Shown piece after piece: positions 1 through 4,588 of a stretch of DNA of 7,689 bases. A program made the position numbers and the translations under genes. Origin of the DNA: Bacteroidales bacterium (GTDB lineage Bacteria > Bacteroidota > Bacteroidia > Bacteroidales > Tenuifilaceae); contig WBUV01000142.1 of NCBI GenBank assembly GCA_008933525.1, positions 1 to 7,689 on the forward strand. Reading direction: 5' to 3'. Below the pieces are notes generated by a model. The model was not told where the DNA came from. It did not search any database and saw nothing but the letters and a program-made list of their open reading frames with translations. Each line of letters begins with the position of its first letter. Position 1 is the first letter of the stretch.

Positions 1-49
1 CCCTAAGTTCGGGTAGAAGTTTTTTGTTTAGTTCGAGAATGTCGTACAT
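1..49 (-). CDS. rho: Transcription termination factor Rho, N-terminal fragment (runs off the left edge)
   Basis: Only the first 16 codons are present. Read on the minus strand from the ATG at 49-47 they give MYDILELNKKLLPELR. This matches my memory of the start of Bacteroidota Rho proteins, which open with MY(D/N)I..LN.K.L.EL as the first helix of the Rho N-terminal domain. Rho is the hexameric RNA helicase that ends transcription of untranslated RNA. No Shine-Dalgarno sequence precedes the ATG, as is usual in this phylum. The gene is divergent from the sigma factor gene, so two core transcription genes share one intergenic region. The fragment is short, so the call rests on a small amount of sequence; the bases left of the window would settle it. 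Confidence 0.7.
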   Translation of the reverse strand, partial: MYDILELNKKLLPELR

Positions 50-156
50 AGATTATCTGAATTGTAGTATGTTACTGATGATTAAAACGAAAATGATAAA
101 ATGAGTTGATTGTTTTGAATTGAAAAAGAGGTTGGAGAACTCTTCGAAAATCAATG

Positions 157-184
157 CAAATATAGTTAAATATTATTTTTCAAA
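157..184 (-). promoter_or_regulatory. Possible rho promoter (Bacteroidota -7 element, weak spacing)
   Basis: On the minus strand, positions 164-157 read TATATTTG, a perfect match to the Bacteroidota -7 consensus TAnnTTTG. A TTTG that could serve as the -33 element lies at 184-181. The gap is 16 nt, shorter than the usual 19-21, so the -33 assignment is doubtful. Transcription would start near position 150, giving rho a 5' leader of about 100 nt. Confidence 0.35.
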
Positions 185-406
185 TAAAATTATGTGAAAA
201 AATCTACTTGATTAAGCATTTAAGCCCTTATTACTGATAGTTTCAGTCTTTTTGCGATAAGTTCAATCCTTTATCTTTTGTTTAGTTGGGTTTAGTCTCT
301 TTATTTATGCGTTTTATCAAATCGGTTTTAAACAACTGTTGGAATGAATGCCAATAGATAAAACACTTTTAGAACAATTATTGTTAATTTGGTTTAATGG
401 TTTGTT

Positions 407-433
407 AAAAAATATTAAGAAAAAATATTTTTT
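407..433. repeat. A/T-only inverted repeat upstream of the sigma factor gene
   Basis: AAAAAATATT (407-416) is followed by a 7-nt loop (417-423) and its exact complement AATATTTTTT (424-433), and the T run continues to 436. As RNA this is a weak 10-bp hairpin with a U tract but no G-C pairs. As DNA it is a strongly A-tract segment likely to be bent. Whether it affects sigma factor expression cannot be told from sequence. Confidence 0.4.
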
Positions 434-484
434 TTTGATAAATGTATATATATTCAGGCCTTATTTAATAGCTGATTCTGACTT

Positions 485-1348
485 ATGAGGCAATTAAAGA
501 TTATTAAGCAAGTAACTAATCGCGAGGCGGTTTCGCTCGATAAGTACTTGCACGAAATCGGCAAAGTGGATCTGCTTACAGCCGACGAGGAGGTTAACCT
601 CGCTCGCAAACTTAAGGAAGGCGACGAGGATGCTATGGGTAAGTTGGTGAAGGCGAATTTGCGTTTTGTGGTATCGGTGGCCAAGCAGTATCAGAATCAA
701 GGATTAAGTTTACCCGACCTTATTAACGAGGGCAATGTTGGATTAATAAAAGCCGCTCAACGTTTCGACGAAACCCGTGGCTTCAAGTTTATTTCCTACG
801 CTGTGTGGTGGATTCGTCAATCTATCCTTCAAGCATTGGCAGAACAAGCTCGAATAGTAAAACTACCGTTAAATAAAATTGGCTCTATAAATAAGGTAAA
901 CCGCGCATTAACTGAACTTGAACAGAAGTTTGAGCGCGAACCCACTATCGGGGAACTCTCCGAAACACTGGAATTAGCTCCCGACGATATTAAGGAAGCG
1001 CTACGAAGCAATAGCCGTCATATCTCCATGGATGCGCCACTAACTCAGGATGAGGACGGAAATATGTACGATGTAATTCTTTCGCCCGATTCTCCTATGC
1101 CCGACAGAGGTTTGTTGAACGAGAGTTTACGCCGTGAAATTGAGCGTGCGCTTGCCACATTAACTCCACGCGAGGCCAATATTATTCGCTTATACTTTGG
1201 ACTTAACGGTAAGCATCCTCACACACTTGAAGAAATTGGAGAGGAGTTTGACTTAACCCGCGAGCGTGTTCGCCAGATTAAAGAAAAAGCGTTGAAACGC
1301 TTAAAACAAGCAACCCGCAGCAAGATCCTTAAAAGCTATTTAGGCTAG
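485..1348 (+). CDS. rpoD: Primary (housekeeping) RNA polymerase sigma factor, sigma-70 family
   Basis: The 287-residue product directs RNA polymerase to housekeeping promoters. Region 1.2 covers about residues 16-46 (LDKYLHEIG onward). Region 2 covers about 50-125, with the core-binding [13 protein letters not shown] (58-70) and the -10 melting/recognition stretch [19 protein letters not shown] (100-118). Region 3 is about 125-205. Region 4 is about 215-280, with the -35-binding helix-turn-helix [19 protein letters not shown] (248-266). The chain ends ILKSYLG, typical of the phylum's SigA. There is no acidic region 1.1, so it is far shorter than E. coli RpoD (613 residues), as normal for Bacteroidota primary sigma factors. 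The ATG lies directly before the conserved MRQLKI start and has no Shine-Dalgarno. It is divergent from rho and followed by its own terminator. Confidence 0.95.
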   Translation: MRQLKIIKQVTNREAVSLDKYLHEIGKVDLLTADEEVNLARKLKEGDEDAMGKLVKANLRFVVSVAKQYQNQGLSLPDLINEGNVGLIKAAQRFDETRGFKFISYAVWWIRQSILQALAEQARIVKLPLNKIGSINKVNRALTELEQKFEREPTIGELSETLELAPDDIKEALRSNSRHISMDAPLTQDEDGNMYDVILSPDSPMPDRGLLNESLRREIERALATLTPREANIIRLYFGLNGKHPHTLEEIGEEFDLTRERVRQIKEKALKRLKQATRSKILKSYLG

Positions 1349-1367
1349 TTTTAAAAAATATGTAGTG

Positions 1368-1400
1368 ACAAGTGACCGGTGACTGGTTACTTGTTTTTTT
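1368..1400 (+). terminator. Intrinsic terminator of the sigma factor gene
   Basis: ACAAGTGACC (1368-1377), a 7-nt loop, then GGTTACTTGT (1385-1394) form a 10-bp stem with one G-U pair, and seven Ts follow (1394-1400). It starts 19 nt after the sigma factor stop codon. The hairpin overlaps the upstream part of the longest open frame around rpe, which argues against the long rpe start. Confidence 0.85.
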
Positions 1401-1436
1401 ACATCATCGCTCCAGCACTCCATTCCTCCAAAAAAA

Positions 1437-1467
1437 TTTTAGAATTCTCTCAAATCACTTACCTTTA
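1437..1467 (+). promoter_or_regulatory. Likely rpe promoter
   Basis: TTTT at 1437-1440 and TACCTTTA at 1460-1467 each differ by one base from the Bacteroidota -33 (TTTG) and -7 (TAnnTTTG) elements and are separated by 19 nt, a good spacing. The pair sits just after the sigma factor terminator and before the chosen rpe start, giving a leader of about 30 nt. Confidence 0.5.
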
Positions 1468-1504
1468 CACCATCAATCTACATAAACAACAATCAACAAA
1501 GCAT

Positions 1505-2155
1505 ATGAATCATCTTGTATCTCCATCAATGCTCTCGGCCGATTTTGCAAATTTATTCCGCGATATCGAAATGATTAATAACAGTAAGGCAGATTGGTTT
1601 CACCTCGATATTATGGATGGTGTTTTTGTTCCAAATATCTCGTTTGGATTTCCTGTGGTGGAGCGCATCAAGAGTCTGGCCCAAAAGCCACTGGATGTTC
1701 ATTTGATGATTGTTGATCCCGACCGTTACTTGGAACGCTTCCGCGATGCTGGTGCCGACTGGCTTACCGTGCACTACGAGGCTTGTACTCATCTACATAG
1801 AACATTAAGCCAAATTCGCAAACTTGGAATGAAGGCGGGTGTTTCGCTTAACCCTCACACTCCCGTTGAGGTTCTTGCAGATATTCTGGAAGAAACCGAT
1901 TTGGTTCTTTTGATGTCAGTAAATCCAGGTTTTGGTGGTCAGAAATTTATTCAGAATACCTATAGTAAGGTTGAACGCCTAAGAGCTATGATTGATGCTC
2001 GCAAACTTGACACGTTAATTCAGGTAGATGGTGGTGTTGATACAAGCAATGCAGATCAACTATACAAGGCTGGTGTAAATGTTCTTGTTGCAGGAAATGC
2101 TGTTTTCAAAAGCCAAAACCCACATGAAATAATTCGCATTTTAAAGGGACTATAG
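1505..2155 (+). CDS. rpe: Ribulose-phosphate 3-epimerase
   Basis: Interconverts D-ribulose 5-phosphate and D-xylulose 5-phosphate in the cytosolic pentose phosphate pathway, which also feeds erythrose 4-phosphate to aromatic synthesis. The 216-residue protein is a complete single TIM barrel of normal family length. Visible motifs are SPSMLSADF (6-14), HLDIMDGVFVPN (33-44), DVHLMI (64-69), the SVNPGFGGQKF loop (138-148), QVDGGV (173-178) and the phosphate-binding VAGNAVF end (195-201). The metal and acid-base residues expected in the family are present: His33, Asp35, His66 and Asp175. The start at 1505 is chosen because homology begins there. An in-frame ATG at 1379 would add 42 low-complexity residues and lies inside the upstream terminator and ahead of the likely promoter. 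No terminator follows, so the next gene may be co-transcribed. Confidence 0.95.
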   Translation: MNHLVSPSMLSADFANLFRDIEMINNSKADWFHLDIMDGVFVPNISFGFPVVERIKSLAQKPLDVHLMIVDPDRYLERFRDAGADWLTVHYEACTHLHRTLSQIRKLGMKAGVSLNPHTPVEVLADILEETDLVLLMSVNPGFGGQKFIQNTYSKVERLRAMIDARKLDTLIQVDGGVDTSNADQLYKAGVNVLVAGNAVFKSQNPHEIIRILKGL

Positions 2156-2209
2156 ATGCATAGAGCGTTTAATCGTTACTACTACTTATTTAACTGACAA
2201 AATAATCTT

Positions 2210-3298
2210 ATGCGAAATTTATGGTTTCTATTTATTCTTACATCAACAATATTCATAAGCGCAAATAGATTACTTGCTCAGGATGAAAAATTCATACAAA
2301 TAGGTGATAAGCCAAAATCTTTTTATGGGTGGAAAAAAGTATGGAATCCTGAATGGTTTCAGGGTAGCACAAAGCGAAGAAACTATTTTGAGGGTTGGTA
2401 CTTTAAGGTAGTTTCTAATAGTGGTTCAATTAGATATGCATTTATTCCGGGAGTATCATTGGGTAAAGATCCCCATTGTTTCATCCAAGTTATTGAGGGG
2501 AACACCGGCGAAACATCCTATCATAGATTTCCAATCAACGAATTCAGTTACTCCAATAAACGTTTTGCCGCTAAAGTAGGAGAAAATTTTTTCTCAGCCG
2601 ATAGTTTCTCAGTAGATTTAGGATTAGGCGACGAAAGATTATTGGTTAAGTTAAAACATACCGACCAAATTACCTACCCTATAAAATTTTTTACTCCAGG
2701 AATTATGGGTTGGTACAGATTTGTGCCATTCATGGAGTGTTTTCACGGTGTGGTTAGCATCGATCATAGTGTTTCTGGACAGTTCAACTTAGGTGCCGAT
2801 ACCATAAATATTATTGATGGTAAAGGCTACATCGAGAAGGACTGGGGTAAAAGTATGCCTTCGGCCTGGATCTGGTCTCAAAGTAATTATTTTAGTAATA
2901 GCCCAAACACTTCGTTTATGCTTTCTGTGGCAAATGTTCCTTGGTTAGGACATTCATTTACAGGTTTTATTGGGTATTTATATGCAAATGATAAACTATA
3001 TAGATTTTCCACATATAGCGGAGCAAAAATTAAAGAGTTTAAAACTGAAGGCGATAGTGTTAAAATTACAATCAAGTCTAAAAGGTTTACCGTTCAATTT
3101 GATGGGGTAAAAGGTAAGAGAGGTAATTTGATAGCTCCAGTTTCAGGTGTTATGGAGCGCACTATTCATGAGAGTATTGATGCATCGATACAAGTAAAAC
3201 TTTTTGATCGCAAAGGAGCTTTACTTTACCAGGGCATTTCAAATATCGCTGGTTTAGAACTAGTTGGAGAAACTAGTAAATTAAAAATTCGAAGATGA
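2210..3298 (+). CDS. Exported tocopherol-cyclase-like protein, function unknown
   Basis: The 362-residue protein carries hallmarks of the tocopherol cyclase family: KRRNYFEGWYFKV (55-67), FIPGVS (78-83), and the GYIEKDWGKSMPSAW block (206-220) followed by IWSQSNYF (221-228). A late GVMERTIHESIDA segment (313-325) also fits. Plant and cyanobacterial members cyclise a phytyl quinol to tocopherol, but this window shows no other tocopherol gene, so that activity is not implied. Residues 1-23 form a signal peptide: Arg2, a hydrophobic core from about residue 4 to 17, and likely cleavage at LLA|QDE leaving N-terminal Gln, as is common in Bacteroidota. There is no lipobox Cys, so it is probably periplasmic or secreted. 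It starts 54 nt after rpe. Its last 18 bp overlap the 3' end of the opposing pabA-type gene. By eye it is more AT-rich than its neighbours. The family call is firm; the function is unknown. Confidence 0.8.
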   Translation: MRNLWFLFILTSTIFISANRLLAQDEKFIQIGDKPKSFYGWKKVWNPEWFQGSTKRRNYFEGWYFKVVSNSGSIRYAFIPGVSLGKDPHCFIQVIEGNTGETSYHRFPINEFSYSNKRFAAKVGENFFSADSFSVDLGLGDERLLVKLKHTDQITYPIKFFTPGIMGWYRFVPFMECFHGVVSIDHSVSGQFNLGADTINIIDGKGYIEKDWGKSMPSAWIWSQSNYFSNSPNTSFMLSVANVPWLGHSFTGFIGYLYANDKLYRFSTYSGAKIKEFKTEGDSVKITIKSKRFTVQFDGVKGKRGNLIAPVSGVMERTIHESIDASIQVKLFDRKGALLYQGISNIAGLELVGETSKLKIRR

Positions 3299-3874
3299 TT
3301 GAAATTTTAACAACCAGTTAAAAATCATCTGTTTCCCATTCGGAGTTAGGATTGATTCTGGGTGGAATTGCACGCCACATACATCTAGAACGTCATGGCA
3401 TAGGGCCATTATTTGACCGCTTTCGTCCGTTGCGGTAATTCTTAAACACTCCGGAAGGGTTTCAGGATTTACAACCCAGGAGTGATACCTTCCAGCCTCA
3501 AACTGCTTGGGAATATTGCCAAAAAGGTAATGTACAGGTTCTAGCACTTCCATCTTTGTGGCTATTCCGTGGTAAACAGTGCTTAGGTTAAGTAGCGAAC
3601 CACCAAAAACTTCTGCAATAGCCTGTTGTCCTAAGCAAACTCCGAATATCCTTTTGGTTTGATAGTATTCCTTAATTATTGGAATGAGATTCCCCGCTTC
3701 GCATGGAATTCCTGGCCCTGGCGAAAGAATTATGCCATCGTACGCTGCCACATCTTCAACCAGTATTTGGTCGTTGCGGAAAACATCAACCTGATGCACG
3801 CCGAATTCTTCAACATAGTGAACTAAGTTGAATGTGAACGAGTCGTAATTATCAAGTATAAGTATTCGAGCCAT
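3281..3874 (-). CDS. pabA: Glutamine amidotransferase subunit of aminodeoxychorismate or anthranilate synthase (PabA/TrpG)
   Basis: A 197-residue class I glutamine amidotransferase that supplies ammonia to a chorismate-using partner, for folate (PabB) or tryptophan (TrpE). It opens ILILDNYDSFTFNLVHY (4-20), with the oxyanion SPGPG (51-55), the nucleophile loop FGVCLGQQAIAE (77-88, Cys80), an HG at 102-103, and the VQFHPES triad motif (168-174, His171 and Glu173). All catalytic residues are intact. The ATG at 3874 is chosen because homology begins there; an in-frame ATG at 3925 would add 17 residues and lie upstream of the probable transcription start. The gene is not beside trpE, trpD or pabB here, so PabA and TrpG cannot be separated; pabA is preferred because trpG usually sits in a trp operon. 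It points away from the aromatic operon. Its stop codon lies inside the 3' end of the convergent tocopherol-cyclase-like gene. Confidence 0.88.
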   Translation of the reverse strand: MARILILDNYDSFTFNLVHYVEEFGVHQVDVFRNDQILVEDVAAYDGIILSPGPGIPCEAGNLIPIIKEYYQTKRIFGVCLGQQAIAEVFGGSLLNLSTVYHGIATKMEVLEPVHYLFGNIPKQFEAGRYHSWVVNPETLPECLRITATDESGQIMALCHDVLDVCGVQFHPESILTPNGKQMIFNWLLKFQSSSNF

Positions 3875-3895
3875 TTTTTGTGTGCGAATCGACTG

Positions 3896-3926
3896 CAAAT
3901 GTCGTATTTTAATCAACATCATCAAT
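3896..3926 (-). promoter_or_regulatory. Possible promoter of the pabA-type gene
   Basis: On the minus strand ATTG (3926-3923) and GACATTTG (3903-3896) lie 19 nt apart. Each differs by one base from the Bacteroidota -33 and -7 elements. The pair would start transcription about 15 nt before the ATG at 3874, supporting the short start of that gene. Confidence 0.4.
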
Positions 3927-3979
3927 TGTATAATAGATTTTTTGAATTAGGCGTATAAGTGTTAATCTGCGAATAGTTA

Positions 3980-4099
3980 CAAACCCAGAGGGTTTGAATG
4001 TTTATAGCAATGAGCATTTTAAGAATTTCGACTCCAGCTGGAGTCGAATAATCTTTATTCACAATGAATTTCTATAAACATTTGATGCTGCTGGCATCA
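3980..4099. repeat. 120-nt element of contiguous hairpins (REP/MITE-like)
   Basis: Three stems abut without an unpaired base. Hairpin A is CAAACCC (3980-3986), loop AGA, GGGTTTG (3990-3996). Stem B is AATGTTTATAG (3997-4007) with its exact complement at 4072-4082. Hairpin C is TGATGC (4083-4088), loop TGCTG, GCATCA (4094-4099). Stem B encloses a perfect 22-nt palindrome at 4027-4048 (core GACTCCAGCTGGAGTC). No T run follows any stem, so it is not a terminator, and it lies upstream of the likely operon promoter. The layout and the wording of the arms resemble dispersed intergenic palindromic repeats that I recall from Bacteroidota genomes. Copy number cannot be judged from this window. Confidence 0.65.
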
Positions 4100-4132
4100 T
4101 TTAATATTAGCAAAACGACTAATTCAATAGAT

Positions 4133-4231
4133 TTTAAAATGTAAGTTTTTCAACACCTTAAATGTTAATCGCTTACAATTTTATTTTGATGATTATTTGG
4201 ATTTTTCGCATAAACCATTTAAAATTGTAAG
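4133..4231. promoter_or_regulatory. Three copies of a TAAAAT(T)GTAAG motif around the operon promoter
   Basis: TTTAAAATGTAAG occurs at 4133-4145 and TTTAAAATTGTAAG at 4218-4231. The inverted form CTTACAATTTTA is at 4172-4183, forming an exact 12-bp inverted repeat with 4220-4231 across a 36-nt spacer. The last copy covers the proposed -7 element. The arrangement looks like repeated binding sites for a regulator or a DNA loop, but no regulator can be named. Confidence 0.4.
4196..4227 (+). promoter_or_regulatory. Likely promoter of the attenuator-pheA-tyrA-aroF operon
   Basis: TTTG at 4196-4199 matches the Bacteroidota -33 element exactly. TAAAATTG at 4220-4227 differs by one base from TAnnTTTG, and the 20-nt gap is good. 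Transcription would start near 4234, only about 14 nt before the first leader ATG. The -7 element lies inside the third copy of the repeated motif, so a protein bound there would block this promoter. Confidence 0.5.
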
Positions 4232-4247
4232 TCGAAAACAAGGAACA

Positions 4248-4316
4248 ATGGCAAATTTCAGTTCATACTTTTACGCAGGCTTTTACTTCTACTTTAGCAA
4301 AGTGGGGGCTTGGTAA
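4248..4316 (+). CDS. Phe/Tyr leader peptide 1 of the aromatic operon attenuator
   Basis: ATG at 4248 to TAA at 4314-4316 encodes 22 residues, of which ten are aromatic: Phe at 4, 8, 12, 14 and 16, Tyr at 7, 9, 13 and 15, Trp at 22. Residues 12-16 read FYFYF. The peptide has no plausible role other than being translated; the aromatic codons make the ribosome sense charged tRNA-Phe and tRNA-Tyr. AAGGA at 4240-4244 precedes the ATG by only 3 nt, so it may or may not aid initiation. An intrinsic terminator follows 41 nt after the stop. The last codons (4305-4313, GGG GCT TGG) are complementary to that terminator's 5' arm. The Trp codon is inside this pairing strand, so it is probably there for base pairing, not for sensing tryptophan. 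A second, related leader lies downstream. Confidence 0.85.
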   Translation: MANFSSYFYAGFYFYFSKVGAW

Positions 4317-4364
4317 TTGTGTGTGAAGTGATGAACTAGAATAGCACAGAATAAATCAAGCCCC
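4286..4364 (+). promoter_or_regulatory. Attenuator 1: alternative pairing of the leader end (protector and antiterminator)
   Basis: Antiterminator: GGGGCTTG (4305-4312) is exactly complementary to CAAGCCCC (4357-4364), which contains most of the 5' arm of terminator 1; G4313 can add a G-U pair with T4356. Protector: 4286-4295 can pair with 4299-4308 around an AGC loop (10 pairs, three of them G-U), hiding the antiterminator strand when the leader is untranslated. A ribosome stalled on the Phe/Tyr run disrupts the protector and frees 4305-4313; a ribosome at the stop codon covers it. Both outcomes are inferred from complementarity. Confidence 0.7.
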
Positions 4365-4382
4365 GAGAAATCGGGGCTTTTT
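4358..4382 (+). terminator. Attenuator terminator 1
   Basis: AAGCCCCGA (4358-4366), a GAAA tetraloop (4367-4370), and TCGGGGCTT (4371-4379) make a perfect 9-bp stem. Five Ts follow the G-C part (4378-4382). It lies between leader 1 and leader 2, before any full-length gene, so it is an attenuator and not the end of a gene. Confidence 0.9.
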
Positions 4383-4430
4383 CGTTTTAACCAAACTACT
4401 AATAACCGAAAAAAACAATAGTCAACAACA

Positions 4431-4496
4431 ATGAGCAAATTCAGTCAATCATATTACTTTTTTTATTTCTATTTCCGCAGCAAACATGGGGACTGA
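4431..4496 (+). CDS. Phe/Tyr leader peptide 2 of the aromatic operon attenuator
   Basis: ATG at 4431 to TGA at 4494-4496 encodes 21 residues, nine of them aromatic: Phe at 4, 10, 11, 13 and 15 and Tyr at 8, 9, 12 and 14, including YYFFYFYF (8-15). The plan matches leader 1: a short polar start with Phe at position 4 followed by Ser, a Phe/Tyr run ending FYFYF, then a Ser-Lys-x-Gly tail (SKVG in leader 1, SKHG here). This points to duplication of one ancestral unit. There is no Shine-Dalgarno; both ATGs follow AACA. There is no Trp codon. The last codons (GGG GAC) supply the antiterminator strand for terminator 2. Expression depends on read-through of terminator 1 unless a promoter that I could not find lies between 4383 and 4430. 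Confidence 0.85.
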   Translation: MSKFSQSYYFFYFYFRSKHGD

Positions 4497-4538
4497 TAGC
4501 ATTATGTAGATAATAAAGGTAAAAAATGCAGAGGTCCC
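4489..4538 (+). promoter_or_regulatory. Attenuator 2: antiterminator pairing
   Basis: GGGACT (4489-4494), at the end of leader 2, pairs with GGTCCC (4533-4538), the 5' arm of terminator 2 (five Watson-Crick pairs and one G-U). A4492 makes a Watson-Crick pair with T4535, whereas in the terminator T4535 makes only a G-U pair with G4548. That is what one expects of a base constrained by both structures. A weak protector is possible between 4472-4476 and 4488-4492. The pairing is shorter than in attenuator 1. Confidence 0.6.
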
Positions 4539-4557
4539 AGAGATGGGGCCTTTTTTT
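4532..4557 (+). terminator. Attenuator terminator 2
   Basis: AGGTCCCA (4532-4539), a GAGA tetraloop (4540-4543), and TGGGGCCT (4544-4551) form an 8-bp stem with one G-U pair, followed by seven Ts (4551-4557). It ends 31 nt before the pheA start codon. It is the second barrier RNA polymerase must pass to reach pheA. Confidence 0.87.
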
Positions 4558-4588
4558 ATTGAAATCAATTAGAACACATAAAAATAGT

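Larger units (their letters stand above)
50..484. other. 435-bp AT-rich divergent spacer between rho and the sigma factor gene
   Basis: I see no protein-coding gene, tRNA or structured riboswitch here. The rho-directed signals lie in the left third. For the sigma factor the best plus-strand candidate is TTTG at 251-254 with TATCTTTTG at 272-280. Its 17-nt gap is short, so this is only a suggestion; it would give a leader of roughly 200 nt. The last 80 nt before the ATG are extremely AT-rich and include an A/T-only inverted repeat (listed separately). Confidence 0.5.

Noticed and set aside
233..254. Small hairpin ACTGA / TCAGT followed by CTTTTT upstream of the sigma factor gene
   Set aside because: A 5-bp stem is too short for a credible terminator, and no gene on the plus strand ends before it.
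454..1011. Minus-strand open frames opposite the sigma factor gene
   Set aside because: Antisense shadows of a conserved gene; no motif or start signal supports them.
3259..3277. Hairpin ACTAGTT / AACTAGT near the convergent gene ends
   Set aside because: Only a 7-bp, AT-rich stem with no T run on either strand, located inside coding sequence; too weak to call a terminator.
4027..4048. Perfect 22-nt palindrome read as an intrinsic terminator for pabA or the operon
   Set aside because: There is no T run on either strand, and it is nested inside a larger multi-hairpin element upstream of both genes.
4172..4231. TyrR-type operator reading of the TGTAA/TTACA half-sites
   Set aside because: The half-sites are far apart and do not match the TGTAAA-N6-TTTACA layout; there is also no reason to expect an enterobacterial-type TyrR in this phylum.
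4308..4313. Tryptophan sensing by leader 1 through its Trp codon
   Set aside because: The single Trp codon lies inside the antiterminator strand; a stall there would favour termination, so it does not act as a starvation sensor for activation.
4234..4588. A T-box, or another ligand-binding riboswitch, controlling pheA
   Set aside because: No T-box sequence or specifier-stem layout is visible, and the paired leader ORFs plus terminators explain the region better.
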